From: Pseudophaeobacter flagellatus
Lineage (GTDB): Bacteria > Pseudomonadota > Alphaproteobacteria > Rhodobacterales > Rhodobacteraceae
Reading direction: 5' to 3'
DNA length: 64,000 bases
NCBI RefSeq assembly: GCF_021228235.1
Contig: NZ_JAJQRG010000009.1
Coordinates: 142,075-206,074, forward strand
The notes under the pieces are model-generated. The model did not search any database and was not told the DNA's origin. It saw only the letters and a list, made by a program, of their open reading frames with translations. Both the position numbers and the translations under genes were made by a program. Positions 44,611 through 53,738 of this stretch are shown piece by piece; within the stretch, counting starts at the first letter, position 1, and every line of letters starts with the position of its first letter.

Positions 44611-45963
44611 ATGACGATGCAATGGGACAGGTTGTTGAACGCAGGACGGCTGTGTCGTCCGGATTTCCCCGAAGCCCCCGGCCGCCCCGCCTATCTGCAG
44701 GATTATGATCGCATTCTGTTTTCAGAACCCTTTCGCCGTCTGGCGCAGAAAACCCAGGTGCACCCACTTTATGAACACGACCATGTGCATCACCGGATGA
44801 TCCACAGCCTGGAAACTGCCAGCGCCGGGCGCTCATTGGGGGGGATGGCGGGACAGGCCATGTTGGAGCAGGGCTATATCACAGAGGCACAGCGTGAAGC
44901 GATTGCCGGCACTGTGCAGGCTGCCTGCCTGGTGCACGACATTGGCAACCCACCCTTTGGCCATTCTGGCGAAGACAGCATCGGCCAGTGGTTTGCCCAG
45001 AAGTTTCAAGCAGAAACCGGGGTGGCCGGGGCGATCCCACAGGCGCAGCAGGCCGAGTTTTCTGCCTTTGAAGGCAATGCCCAGGGCTTTCGCATTGCGG
45101 CGACCCTGGAAATGGCACGCCGTCCGGGCGGGATGCGGCTGTCTTATGCGACCCTTGCGGCCTTTATGAAATACCCCTGTACGGCGCAGGCGCGGCAACT
45201 GTCGCAGGAGGGCTATGTCGGCCTGAAGAAATTTGGCGTCTTCCAGGCCGAAGCGGCGCTGTTTGCCGAGGTGGCCGAGGCAACGGGGCTGCGCGCCGAT
45301 GGGGCGGGTCCGGGCACATGCTGGCGCCGCCATCCGCTGGCCTTTCTGGTCGAGGCGGCAGATGATATTTGCTATCGGATCCTGGATCTGGAAGATGCCG
45401 CCACGGTGGGCGACCTGACCACCCAGCAGGTGATCACTTGTCTGGAAGAGATCGCAGGCAAGCCCAACCGTGCAGATGACGTGGCGATGACGGCGGGCGA
45501 AATCGTGGCGCAGCGTCGGGCCGGGGCAATCCATCAGGCGATCAAGGCCGCAGTCGATGCCTTCATGGCAAACTATGATGCGATCATGGCAGGCGATTTC
45601 AATGATGGGCTGATGGAAGCCTCTGCCAAGGCAGCGGTCTTTGCCCAGATGAAAGAGATTTCAAATGCGCGGATCTTTACCGCGCGGCGCAAGACAGAGC
45701 TGGAGATTTCGGGCCGTCAGGTGATCTTTGCGGTGCTGGATCACTTTCATGGGCTTTATGCCGATCTGCGCGCCTCTGGCTGGGATGTTGATCTGTTCCT
45801 GGCGCAACATGGGTATTGGGCCAAACTGGTGCGGGCGGTGGATCTGGACCTGCGCGGTATCACAGATGAATATACCGCGATGCACAGCCTTGCAGACTTT
45901 GTCTCAGGCATGACCGACCGCTACGCCGTGAAGGTCCGCGATATGGTGACCGGGCGTATCTGA
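44611..45963 (+). CDS. dgt: Deoxyguanosinetriphosphate triphosphohydrolase (dGTPase)
   Basis: The 450-residue HD-superfamily enzyme hydrolyses dGTP (or other dNTPs) to the nucleoside and triphosphate. RDYxRIxxS-type sequence appears as QDYDRILFSEPFRRLAQKTQVHPL; the HD motif is CLVHDIGNPPFGHSGE, and FLVEAADDICYRILDLEDA supplies the later Asp ligand. The ATG at 44611 has GGGGGCAGGA upstream; a GTG at 44590 is less likely. It is followed by a terminator. Confidence 0.92.
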   Translation: MTMQWDRLLNAGRLCRPDFPEAPGRPAYLQDYDRILFSEPFRRLAQKTQVHPLYEHDHVHHRMIHSLETASAGRSLGGMAGQAMLEQGYITEAQREAIAGTVQAACLVHDIGNPPFGHSGEDSIGQWFAQKFQAETGVAGAIPQAQQAEFSAFEGNAQGFRIAATLEMARRPGGMRLSYATLAAFMKYPCTAQARQLSQEGYVGLKKFGVFQAEAALFAEVAEATGLRADGAGPGTCWRRHPLAFLVEAADDICYRILDLEDAATVGDLTTQQVITCLEEIAGKPNRADDVAMTAGEIVAQRRAGAIHQAIKAAVDAFMANYDAIMAGDFNDGLMEASAKAAVFAQMKEISNARIFTARRKTELEISGRQVIFAVLDHFHGLYADLRASGWDVDLFLAQHGYWAKLVRAVDLDLRGITDEYTAMHSLADFVSGMTDRYAVKVRDMVTGRI

Positions 45964-46008
45964 AACGCATAGCTCGACAGCGCTGCTGCGAATTCGTTTG
46001 GAAAACAA

Positions 46009-46040
46009 AAAACCCGGCCAGTGGCCGGGTTTTCTATCTT
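46009..46040. terminator. Bidirectional terminator between dgt and pckA
   Basis: AAAACCCGGCC (46009-46019) and GGCCGGGTTTT (46023-46033) form an 11-bp stem with a 3-nt loop and T-runs on both strands, between convergent genes. Confidence 0.92.
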
Positions 46041-46056
46041 TGCTATTGCGCAGGCC

Positions 46057-47655
46057 TTAGCTGATCGCGGCGGCTTTTACGTCGTCGTCGATATAGGGCA
46101 GGTACTGTTCAAAGTTGTTCGAGAACATCTGCACCAGCTTGGCAGCCTGTTTGTCATAGGCGGCCTGATCGTCCCAGGTGCGGCGGGGGTCCAGCAGGAC
46201 TTCGGCAACGCCGGGTGCCGAGACCGGCACGTCGAAGCCAAAGTTGCTGTCCTTGCGGAACTCGACCTCGGCCAGGGTGCCTTCAAGCGCGGCGGTCAGC
46301 AGGCCGCGGGTAGCGCGGATCGGCATCCGCGAGCCATCGCCATAGGCACCGCCAGTCCAGCCGGTATTGACCAACCAGCAGGTGGCGCCATGCTGGGCGA
46401 TCTTTTCACGCAACAGGTTGCCGTAAACCTCGGGGCGACGCGGCATGAAGGGGGCACCAAAGCAGGTGGAGAAGGTCGGCTCTGGCTCGGTCACGCCACG
46501 TTCGGTGCCGGCCACCTTGGAGGTGAAGCCAGACAGGAAGTGATACATTGCCTGCGCCGGGGTCAGCCGCGCAATGGGGGGCAGCACGCCAAAGGCATCA
46601 CAGGTCAGCATGATGATGTTCTTGGGGTGGCCACCAATCGCGGTGTCCGAAGCATTGGAAATATAGTGCAGCGGATAGGCGCAGCGCATGTTGGCGGTCA
46701 GGCTGTCGTCTTCAAAATCCAGCTCTTTGGTCTCGGGGTCGAAAACCATGTTTTCGATCACGGTGCCAAATTTGGAGGTGGTCGCGTAGATCTCTGGCTC
46801 GGCCTCTGGGTTGAGGCTGATGGTCTTGGCGTAGCAGCCGCCTTCAAAGTTGAAGGTGCCCGTGTCAGCCCAGCCATGTTCATCATCGCCGATCAACACG
46901 CGATCCGGGTCGGCAGACAGGGTGGTCTTGCCGGTGCCGGACAGGCCAAAGAACACGGCTGTATCAACCGGGTTGTCCTTGGCGTGGTTTGCGGAACAGT
47001 GCATCGGCATGATGCCTTTTTCCGGCAGCAGATAGTTCAGCAGGGTAAAGACGGATTTCTTGTTCTCGCCGGCATATTCGGTGCCACCGATCAGGATGAG
47101 CTTGCGATCAAAGTTCATCGCGATAACGGTTTCCGACCGGCAATCATGGCGCTTGGGATCGGCCTGAAAGCTGGGGCAGTTGATGACGGTGAAATCGGCA
47201 ACAAAATCATTCAGGTCTTCGCGCTCGGGGCGACGCAGCATGGTGCGGATGAACAGCCCGTGCCAGGCCAGTTCGGTGATCATGCGCACATTGATCGAAT
47301 GTTTGGCATCGGCACCGCCAACCAGATCCTGCACGTGGTAGTCACCACCCTTCATATGCTCGAGCATATCGACATAGAGATTGTCAAAGCCTTCGGGCGA
47401 CATCTCGGCGTTGTTTTCCCACCAGATGGTGTCAATGACGCTGTCGGATTTTACGACGTGTTTATCCTTGGGGGAACGGCCGGTGAACTTTCCGGTGGTC
47501 ACAAGGAACGCGCCGCCCTTGCCCAGAGTGCCTTCGTCGCGCTTTAGAGCAGCCTCAACCAGGGCGGGCTCCATGAGGTTGTAATGGACATTGCCCAGAC
47601 CCTCGATACCTTGATCCTCGAGGCGGAAATTCGGGTTTACCCGTCCAGATGCCAT
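46057..47655 (-). CDS. pckA: Phosphoenolpyruvate carboxykinase (ATP)
   Basis: The 532-residue enzyme converts oxaloacetate to PEP for gluconeogenesis. It has [15 protein letters not shown], the kinase-1a P-loop [23 protein letters not shown] and RMPIRATR motifs of the ATP-dependent family. CAGGAGAG lies before the ATG at 47655. It is divergent from chvI, the standard order in Rhizobiales and Rhodobacterales. Control by ChvI or by a LacI-type regulator is known elsewhere, and the 355-bp gap upstream leaves room for it. Confidence 0.97.
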   Translation of the reverse strand: MASGRVNPNFRLEDQGIEGLGNVHYNLMEPALVEAALKRDEGTLGKGGAFLVTTGKFTGRSPKDKHVVKSDSVIDTIWWENNAEMSPEGFDNLYVDMLEHMKGGDYHVQDLVGGADAKHSINVRMITELAWHGLFIRTMLRRPEREDLNDFVADFTVINCPSFQADPKRHDCRSETVIAMNFDRKLILIGGTEYAGENKKSVFTLLNYLLPEKGIMPMHCSANHAKDNPVDTAVFFGLSGTGKTTLSADPDRVLIGDDEHGWADTGTFNFEGGCYAKTISLNPEAEPEIYATTSKFGTVIENMVFDPETKELDFEDDSLTANMRCAYPLHYISNASDTAIGGHPKNIIMLTCDAFGVLPPIARLTPAQAMYHFLSGFTSKVAGTERGVTEPEPTFSTCFGAPFMPRRPEVYGNLLREKIAQHGATCWLVNTGWTGGAYGDGSRMPIRATRGLLTAALEGTLAEVEFRKDSNFGFDVPVSAPGVAEVLLDPRRTWDDQAAYDKQAAKLVQMFSNNFEQYLPYIDDDVKAAAIS

Positions 47656-48010
47656 GTGTTCTCTCTCCTGTGGCGGCTGCGCCCAGCCGCATACATTAAA
47701 AGCTGCGCCCCAAGGCAAATCGGGGCAGAAACGCCGGTGGCGATACCGGTTGGACGGGTCTTAACATGAGGTTTCTATGGCTGAACAGGACGGTTTGGCG
47801 CAGTTAGCGCCATCAAGGCGGAGTTTAGCGCAACCATTCCTGACGATGCCCAGCCGCTGGTCGCCGTTCAGCGGATGATAAGACATTTTTGCCCTAATTG
47901 TGCCCAAAGATCGCCCTGATTCGCCAATGGGGATTGATTCGATCTCCCAGACGGGCGATGAAGTATGAAAAATTCAGGCGATATAAAGAGCAGGTTTAGG
48001 GGCAGATCCG
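47656..48010. promoter_or_regulatory. Divergent control region between pckA and chvI
   Basis: This 355-bp gap holds no gene that I can support. A possible pckA promoter on the minus strand is TTGCCT (47713-47718), 17 nt, TGTATG (47690-47695). TGGCGC-AGTTA-GCGCCA (47796-47812) is a small palindrome, and TTAGCGC occurs twice as a direct repeat, at 47804-47810 and 47826-47832, 22 bp apart. A TATAAA lies about 40 nt before chvI. The repeats look like a regulator site of unknown identity. Confidence 0.45.
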
Positions 48011-48715
48011 ATGTCGAAGATTGCTTTGGTGGATGATGACCGCAACATTTTGACCTCTGTGGCGATGACGCTGGAGGCCGAAGGGTTTGAGGTGGAAACC
48101 TATAACGATGGGCAGGCCGCACTGGATGCCTTTAACAAAAAGCTGCCGGATATGGCCGTTCTGGACATTAAGATGCCGCGTATGGATGGCATGGATCTGT
48201 TGCAGCGGCTGCGCCAGAAAACCCAGATGCCGGTGATCTTCCTCACCTCCAAGGATGATGAAATCGACGAGGTGCTTGGCCTGCGCATGGGGGCGGATGA
48301 CTACGTCAAGAAACCCTTTTCGCAGCGTTTGCTGGTGGAACGCATTCGCACCCTGCTGCGGCGCCAGGATGCACTCAAGAGTGACGAAGCTGGCACGGAA
48401 GCACCCGAAACCAAGGTCATGGACCGTGGCGATCTTCGGATGGATCCGCTGCGCCACGCGGTCAGTTGGAAGGGCAAGGATGTTTCTCTGACTGTGACCG
48501 AGTTCCTGTTGCTGCAGGCGCTCGCTCAGCGCCCTGGTTTTGTCAAAAGCCGGGATCAGCTGATGGATGTGGCCTATGACGATCAGGTCTATGTGGATGA
48601 TCGCACCATCGATAGCCACATCAAACGGCTGCGCAAAAAGATGCGCATGGCGGATGGTGATTTTGCGGCGATCGAGACCCTCTATGGGATCGGCTATCGC
48701 TACAATGAAGAATAG
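48011..48715 (+). CDS. chvI: Response regulator ChvI (OmpR family)
   Basis: The 234-residue regulator has an N-terminal receiver with phospho-acceptor Asp52 ([12 protein letters not shown]), the Lys in DDYVKKPFS, and a C-terminal winged helix ([35 protein letters not shown]). Its place between pckA and chvG and its sequence style identify ChvI, which responds to acid and envelope signals in rhizobia. AGGGGCAGATCC precedes the ATG. Confidence 0.95.
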   Translation: MSKIALVDDDRNILTSVAMTLEAEGFEVETYNDGQAALDAFNKKLPDMAVLDIKMPRMDGMDLLQRLRQKTQMPVIFLTSKDDEIDEVLGLRMGADDYVKKPFSQRLLVERIRTLLRRQDALKSDEAGTEAPETKVMDRGDLRMDPLRHAVSWKGKDVSLTVTEFLLLQALAQRPGFVKSRDQLMDVAYDDQVYVDDRTIDSHIKRLRKKMRMADGDFAAIETLYGIGYRYNEE

Positions 48716-48748
48716 GGCCGGCGGCCCCATCCAGGGAGGCGTGCAGCA

Positions 48749-50464
48749 ATGCGTGACACTGGTCTGACAGGACGTCAGCAAGATGGCGATGTGGTTCTGG
48801 GCGACGATTGGGTCTCTCCGGATCAGACTGTTGCGGCGGAAATGCAGGTGAAACGGGCGCGCCGGGGCTTTTTCTCGCTCAAGGGATCGCCGCTGACACG
48901 CAAGATCATTACCTTCAACCTGATTGCCCTGATCATTCTGGTCGCGGGGATACTGTATCTCAATTCATCACGTCAAAGTCTGGTCAAGCAGCGCGCAGGT
49001 GCGCTGGTGGCCGAGGTCTCGTTGGTCGCGGATGTGTTTGAAGCAGTGCTGCCTTCCTCTGGGGCTGTCAGCCTGACAACCGGAGACGGCATCGACGTTG
49101 AACAGACGCTGAGAGCCTTGACCCTGCGCGGCGGGGTAGAGGCCTTGGTCTTTGATGCCTCTGGCGTGCTGGTGGCCCAGGTCACTGGGGTCAACCGCCC
49201 CGATACGCTGAATTCTCTGAACGAGGGCGCAAAGAACCGCACCCTGATCTCTGATAGTCTCTCGGCACTGTGGTCGGCGATTGGTTCGGTGTTTCAATCG
49301 CAATCCTCGGAGCCTGCGCAAATTCAACCCCTGCAGGACCAGTTGCGCCAGCAGGCGCAACGATCCTTGACCGGTACCGCAAAGATCAATGTGGTGGTAA
49401 ATACTGGCGGCGGTACCGTCTTTTCGGCCGTGGCCCCGATCCTGAGCAATGGAACGGCGATTGGTGCGGTGGCGCTGGCTTCGCCAGCGGGTGAAATCGA
49501 TGCGCTGGTGCGCGGCGAGCGTGAGCGGGTCTTGCAGATCTTCATCATCGCTCTGCTGGTTTCTGTCGGGCTGAGCCTGGTGCTGGCCTCGACCATTGCC
49601 AACCCATTGGCTGATCTGGCTGAAGCGGCAGAACTGGGGCGTGATCGCGATGCGCGGCGGGCCCAGTCTGGCCGGATCCGCATTCCGGATCTATCCGCCC
49701 GCCCCGATGAAATCGGCCGGTTGAGCCGGGCGCTGCGTGGCATGGTCAAGGCGCTGTACAGCCGGATCGACAGCAACGAACAATTTGCCGCAGATGTCGC
49801 GCATGAGATCAAGAACCCGCTGGCCAGCCTGCAATCGGCGGTGGGCACCCTGCGGATGGTCAAACGGGATGATCAGCGCGAAAAGCTGCTGGAGGTCATC
49901 GAACATGATGTGCGCCGTCTGGATCGGTTGGTCAGCGATATCTCCAATGCCTCACGTCTGGATGCCGAACTGGTGAAAGAGGAAGAAGAAGACTTCGACC
50001 TGTTGCAGATGCTGACCAACCTGAACCAGTATCTGGGCGAGGACGCCCGCGCCAAGAAGATCGACTATATTACCGATCTGCCGCAGCGCCCGGTGATGAT
50101 CCAGGGGCTGGAGGCGCGTCTGGCGCAGGTCTTTGTCAATCTGATCACCAATGCGATTTCGTTCTGCGAAGAAGGCGATGCCATTCGGGTCTGGGCGCGC
50201 CGCCGCGACAACCGAGTTCTGATTGTGGTCGAAGACACCGGCCCCGGCATCCCTGAACAGGCGCTGGCAAAGATCTTCAAGCGCTTCTACTCGCAACGAC
50301 CGGATGAACATTTTGGCAATAACTCCGGCCTTGGCTTGGCGATTTCCAAGCAGATCGTCGAAGCACATGGCGGTGTGGTCTGGGCCGAAAATATTCGCCC
50401 CACCGAAGCCGATATCACTTCAGAACCTCTGGGGGCGCGATTTGTTGTTGGTCTGCCCGTCTGA
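48749..50464 (+). CDS. chvG: Sensor histidine kinase ChvG
   Basis: The 571-residue kinase has membrane segments at about 51-72 (IITFNLIALIILVAGILYLN) and about 255-280, enclosing a periplasmic sensor, then a HAMP-like linker, phospho-acceptor His352 (FAADVAHEIKNPLASLQSAV) and an HATPase domain (FVNLITNAISF, DTGPGIPEQ, NSGLGLAISKQI). It phosphorylates ChvI. In rhizobia the periplasmic repressor ExoR inhibits it; no exoR-like gene is in this window. GGGAGG precedes the ATG. Confidence 0.95.
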   Translation: MRDTGLTGRQQDGDVVLGDDWVSPDQTVAAEMQVKRARRGFFSLKGSPLTRKIITFNLIALIILVAGILYLNSSRQSLVKQRAGALVAEVSLVADVFEAVLPSSGAVSLTTGDGIDVEQTLRALTLRGGVEALVFDASGVLVAQVTGVNRPDTLNSLNEGAKNRTLISDSLSALWSAIGSVFQSQSSEPAQIQPLQDQLRQQAQRSLTGTAKINVVVNTGGGTVFSAVAPILSNGTAIGAVALASPAGEIDALVRGERERVLQIFIIALLVSVGLSLVLASTIANPLADLAEAAELGRDRDARRAQSGRIRIPDLSARPDEIGRLSRALRGMVKALYSRIDSNEQFAADVAHEIKNPLASLQSAVGTLRMVKRDDQREKLLEVIEHDVRRLDRLVSDISNASRLDAELVKEEEEDFDLLQMLTNLNQYLGEDARAKKIDYITDLPQRPVMIQGLEARLAQVFVNLITNAISFCEEGDAIRVWARRRDNRVLIVVEDTGPGIPEQALAKIFKRFYSQRPDEHFGNNSGLGLAISKQIVEAHGGVVWAENIRPTEADITSEPLGARFVVGLPV

Positions 50465-50467
50465 TCT

Positions 50468-50920
50468 GTGAGGCCCGAACAGCCCACTAGCCTGGCCCTG
50501 CATGCCAGCTGTGTGGCGCTGGCTGGGCGCGGGGTTTTGATTCGGGGTGCATCGGGCAGTGGAAAATCCGCCCTGGCGTTGCAGTTGATGGGCTATGGGG
50601 CCGATCTGGTGGCTGATGACCGTGTTCAACTCTGGAAAGAGCAGGGGCAGATCCTGGCTCGCGCCCCTGCAATGCTGCGCGGCATGATCGAGGCGCGCGG
50701 CCTTGGTCTCCTGCGCGCCGAGGCACTGCCGCAGGCGGCGATCTGTGCGATCATAGATCTTGATCATCTGGAAGAGGCACGCCTGCCGGTTCAGCGGTTT
50801 GAAAGAGTTCTGGGCCAGGATATAGTGGTCTTTCATCGGGTGGAGGGAGCATATTTTGCCGCTGCCTTGCTGCAATACCTCAAATCCGGAGCGCTGGACC
50901 CTGATGCAAAGCCTGAATAG
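50468..50920 (+). CDS. hprK: HPr kinase/phosphorylase, short alphaproteobacterial form
   Basis: The 150-residue protein consists only of the catalytic domain, lacking the N-terminal domain of the Firmicutes enzyme. Walker A is GASGSGKS (27-34, Lys33), followed by LVADDRVQLW with the catalytic Asp pair, and a later MIEARGLGLL (the HprK signature). It phosphorylates HPr on Ser46, and the HPr encoded downstream has that serine. GTG at 50468 is 3 nt after the chvG stop, so translation is probably coupled. Confidence 0.92.
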   Translation: MRPEQPTSLALHASCVALAGRGVLIRGASGSGKSALALQLMGYGADLVADDRVQLWKEQGQILARAPAMLRGMIEARGLGLLRAEALPQAAICAIIDLDHLEEARLPVQRFERVLGQDIVVFHRVEGAYFAAALLQYLKSGALDPDAKPE

Positions 50921-50985
50921 TCTCTGTCGCTGTAATCGGGTGTGTTTGTTTACTTTGACCCGGTTGCCAAATTTGGATCATTGCA

Positions 50986-51846
50986 ATGTCTGATACCAAG
51001 GCCATGCCGATTGTTCTGGTGACTGGCCCTTCGGGGGCGGGGCGTACCACCGCGATCAACGTGCTGGAAGACCTCGGCTTTGAGGCCATCGACAACCTGC
51101 CACTGCGGCTGTTGCCGGGGCTTGTCTCGGCTGCGGGGGGCGGGGGGCCCATGGCGCTGGGACTGGACAGCCGCAACCGGGATTTCTCTCCGGCGGCGCT
51201 GCTGGATGTCATTGATATGCTGGAGGCGCGCGAAGGCTGCGAATTGTCGGTTCTCTATCTGGATGCGCGCCCCGAAGTGTTGCTGCGGCGCTATTCAGAA
51301 ACCCGCCGCCGCCACCCGCTGGCCCCGGCAGAAACCCCCGAGGTCGGGGTGCATCGAGAGCTGAACCTGATGTCTTCGATCCGCGACAGGGCCAGCCTGG
51401 TCTTGGAAACCTCGGATATGAATGTGCATCAGCTGAAGGCGGAAATTGAACATCTTTTTGTGCCGGGCGGGCGCAAGCTGGCGGTGTCGATCCAGAGCTT
51501 TTCCTACAAGCGCGGGGTGCCGCGCAGCATTGATATGGCCTTTGACTGCCGCTTTCTGGGCAATCCTTATTGGGTGCCCGAGCTGCGCGAGTTGAATGGC
51601 CGCGATGAGGCAGTGCAGGCCCATATCCGGGCTGATGATCGGTATGACGGCTTTTTTGCGCGGGTGCTGGATCTGGTGCAGTTTCTATTGCCGGCCTACC
51701 GGGAAGAGGGGAAATCACACCTGTCGATCGCCTTTGGCTGTACCGGTGGTCAGCATCGCTCTGTCACCTTGGCAGAAAGCCTTGCGAAAGCCCTTGCAGA
51801 AGATGGCCAGCAGGTGTCAATTAGACACCGCGAGCTGCAAGGCTAG
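50986..51846 (+). CDS. rapZ: RapZ/YvcJ-family nucleotide-binding protein
   Basis: The 286-residue protein has GPSGAGRTT (14-22) where a Walker A Lys would be: it is Arg20. AFDCRFLGNPYW and SIAFGCTGGQHRSVTLAESLA are the family's C-terminal hallmarks. In E. coli RapZ guides RNase E to the sRNA GlmZ and controls glucosamine-6-phosphate synthesis, but that is not established for this group. No clear ribosome site lies before the ATG at 50986. Confidence 0.9.
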   Translation: MSDTKAMPIVLVTGPSGAGRTTAINVLEDLGFEAIDNLPLRLLPGLVSAAGGGGPMALGLDSRNRDFSPAALLDVIDMLEAREGCELSVLYLDARPEVLLRRYSETRRRHPLAPAETPEVGVHRELNLMSSIRDRASLVLETSDMNVHQLKAEIEHLFVPGGRKLAVSIQSFSYKRGVPRSIDMAFDCRFLGNPYWVPELRELNGRDEAVQAHIRADDRYDGFFARVLDLVQFLLPAYREEGKSHLSIAFGCTGGQHRSVTLAESLAKALAEDGQQVSIRHRELQG

Positions 51847-51867
51847 CGGGTATACGGAGTTGCAGGA

Positions 51868-52275
51868 TTGATCGGCATTGTGATCGTTGCGCATGGTGGG
51901 CTGGCCAGAGAATACTTGGCGGCGGTCGAGCATGTGGTGGGCCCGCAGCCCAATCTTATGGCGATTGCCATCGGGCCGGATGACGACCGCGAAGACAAGC
52001 AATGCGAAATCTGCGCCGCAGCTGACCTGGTTGATAGTGGCGATGGGGTGGTGATCGTCACTGATCTTTATGGCGGATCCCCGTCGAATCTCAGCCTGCG
52101 CGCCTGTGCGCCAATCAACCGGCGTATTTTGTACGGTGCAAACCTGCCACTCTTGATCAAACTGGCCAAATCCCGCCATCTTGCGGTGGGGCAGGCGGTG
52201 CGCCAGGCAATGGAAGCGGGACGCAAGTATATTAACTCTCAAAACATAAATCCCGAAGGGGAGCAGACGCGTTAA
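51868..52275 (+). CDS. PTS EIIA component, mannose (EIIA-Man) family
   Basis: The 135-residue protein starts (M)IGIVIVAHGGLAREYLAAVEHVVG; His9 is the phosphorylation site. TDLYGGSPSNLSL in the middle is the EIIA-Man hallmark. It carries a phosphoryl group from HPr but no EIIB, EIIC or EIID gene is nearby, so it is likely a regulatory output. The start is TTG at 51868, with GGAG and AGGA upstream. The stop abuts the HPr gene start. Confidence 0.93.
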   Translation: MIGIVIVAHGGLAREYLAAVEHVVGPQPNLMAIAIGPDDDREDKQCEICAAADLVDSGDGVVIVTDLYGGSPSNLSLRACAPINRRILYGANLPLLIKLAKSRHLAVGQAVRQAMEAGRKYINSQNINPEGEQTR

Positions 52276-52545
52276 ATGACCTTGAAGACATTGAAAATCG
52301 TGAACGAAAAAGGGCTGCATGCCCGCGCCTCTGCTAAGCTGGTTGAGGTCGTGGAGGGCTTCGATGCCGTGGCCGAGGTCTCAAAGGATGGTCTGTCGGC
52401 ATCGGGAGATAGCATTATGGGGCTTTTGATGTTGGCAGCTTCGAAAGGAACGACTATTGACGTCGAGACTTCGGGGCCGGATGCTTGCGCCCTTGCTGAG
52501 GCGGTGGAAGCTCTGGTGGCGGACAAATTCGGCGAAGGCTTTTAG
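52276..52545 (+). CDS. ptsH: HPr phosphocarrier protein
   Basis: The 89-residue protein has the active His15 in NEKGLHARASAKLVE and Ser46 in SASGDSIMGLLMLA, the site for HprK. It is thus a target of both Enzyme I (elsewhere in the genome) and HprK upstream. A strong AGGGGAG site lies before the ATG, and the gene directly abuts the EIIA stop. Confidence 0.96.
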   Translation: MTLKTLKIVNEKGLHARASAKLVEVVEGFDAVAEVSKDGLSASGDSIMGLLMLAASKGTTIDVETSGPDACALAEAVEALVADKFGEGF

Positions 52546-52578
52546 CCTCGCCCCCTTCGAACTGACGGGAATGGCACA

Positions 52579-53478
52579 GTGGCGGATACCGCACATGAGC
52601 AGAACACCGGCCCAACGCCGGAGACCGAAGACAGCACTGGCGAGGTCTATGACCGCCGCACCCTGACCTATGCCAATTCTTTTGATGACCGCTGGACCGC
52701 CTTGACGATCAAGGCGATTGAGTGGATGACCGGCAAGCTGACCATCCTGCGTATGGTCAAGAAGTTTGAGCGTCAGAATGCCGAATACCGCGGCCAGAAG
52801 TTCTGGCGCGGCGCTTTGAATATCATGGGCATCAACCTGATGACCCCGGAAGAGCAGATCAAGCGCATCCCGCAGGATGGCCCGGTGGTGATTGTTGCCA
52901 ACCATCCGCATGGCATGGTGGATGGGATGATCTTTGCCGATCTTATTGGCCGGGTGCGGCAGGATTACCGGATCCTGACACGCTCTGTCTTGACTGGTCT
53001 GGATGAGGCGGCGACCTCATTTATGATCCCGGTGCCTTTTCCACATGATCCCGATGCGCAACGCAAAATGGTTGAGATGCGCGCCAAGACCATGTCCCAT
53101 CTGAGAGAGGGCGGGGTGGTGGCGTTGTTTCCATCCGGGGTGGTCATGTCATCCGAAACCTGGTTCGGCCCCCCGATCGAGCAGGAATGGAACGTCTTTA
53201 CCGCCCAGCTGATCCGGCGGTCCGGTGCCCGTGTGGTGCCGATCTTCTTTCCGGGTCGCAACTCTCGCAGCTATCAGATCGCCAACAAGATCTCGCCGAT
53301 TCTGCGCCAGGGGCTGCTGCTGCATGAAATCGTGCGCTCTTGCAACAAGCCGCAGGCGCCTGTCGTGGGCGAGCCGCTGACCGACGAGCAGATGGCCCGG
53401 CTGCACAGTGATCCGCGTGGCTTTATGGCTTGGCTGCGGGCCCATACCCTGGCTCTGGGGGATAAGAGCGGATCGTGA
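52579..53478 (+). CDS. Lysophospholipid acyltransferase-family protein
   Basis: The 299-residue protein has a PlsC-like domain. The acceptor-site motif is NHPHGMVDG (108-116), with His109 and Asp115 five residues apart, the spacing seen in the OlsA/hemolysin-like subgroup rather than HxxxxD. LFPSGVVMSS (about 182) is the second block and VVPIFFPGRNSR the third. It probably acylates a lysophospholipid or ornithine/glutamine lysolipid at the inner membrane. The start is GTG at 52579. Its co-location with the PTS genes has no obvious meaning. Confidence 0.82.
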   Translation: MADTAHEQNTGPTPETEDSTGEVYDRRTLTYANSFDDRWTALTIKAIEWMTGKLTILRMVKKFERQNAEYRGQKFWRGALNIMGINLMTPEEQIKRIPQDGPVVIVANHPHGMVDGMIFADLIGRVRQDYRILTRSVLTGLDEAATSFMIPVPFPHDPDAQRKMVEMRAKTMSHLREGGVVALFPSGVVMSSETWFGPPIEQEWNVFTAQLIRRSGARVVPIFFPGRNSRSYQIANKISPILRQGLLLHEIVRSCNKPQAPVVGEPLTDEQMARLHSDPRGFMAWLRAHTLALGDKSGS

Positions 53479-53498
53479 TGGCAGCGCGCTTGGTGTGA

Positions 53499-53596
53499 GC
53501 TGTCAGGCTGGCAGATTTTGTCGGCTGCGGTAGGTTACTTCTGAGTCACCAAAGCAGCAGCCCAAGAGCCTGCATGCCTATTCCCTGCCTGACAGC
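53499..53596. other. Long imperfect hairpin element (possible structured RNA or palindromic repeat)
   Basis: The outer arms GCTGTCAGGC (53499-53508) and GCCTGACAGC (53587-53596) are exact complements. Inside, GCAG/CTGC (53511-53514 with 53570-53573), TTTTG/CAAGA (53516-53520 with 53563-53567), GGCTGC/GCAGCC (53523-53528 with 53557-53562) and GGTTACT/AGTCACC (53533-53539 with 53544-53550, one mismatch) stack in order around a TCTG loop. No T-tract follows and no ORF explains it. It lies in the 260-bp gap between two convergent genes. Confidence 0.55.
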
Positions 53597-53632
53597 GCCC
53601 CTGCCATGTCACAAGCAAAATAGCGGTTTCCA

Positions 53633-53658
53633 CACCGCAAGCGGTGCGGAGCCTCCGC
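53633..53658. other. Two adjacent short hairpins
   Basis: CACCGC-AA-GCGGTG (53633-53646) overlaps by one base with GCGGA-GCC-TCCGC (53646-53658), and a further GCGGT at 53623-53627 could pair alternatively with ACCGC. They lie between the long hairpin and the end of the dehydrogenase gene. Function unknown. Confidence 0.35.
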
Positions 53659-53738
53659 GATTTGGCTGGTGCCCAGTCATGGCTGCCGTGCTGCTGCGAT
53701 CAGGCGATGAGGGCTCCGAAGCAGCGGCGCGGGGGACC

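Noticed and set aside
46021..47547. Open frame of 508 residues opposite pckA.
   Set aside because: It is the antisense shadow of a fully recognisable PEP carboxykinase.
47930..47955. GATTCGATCTCCC, similar to a tRNA T-arm.
   Set aside because: The bases flanking TTCGATC cannot form the 5-bp T-stem, and no acceptor or anticodon stem is present.
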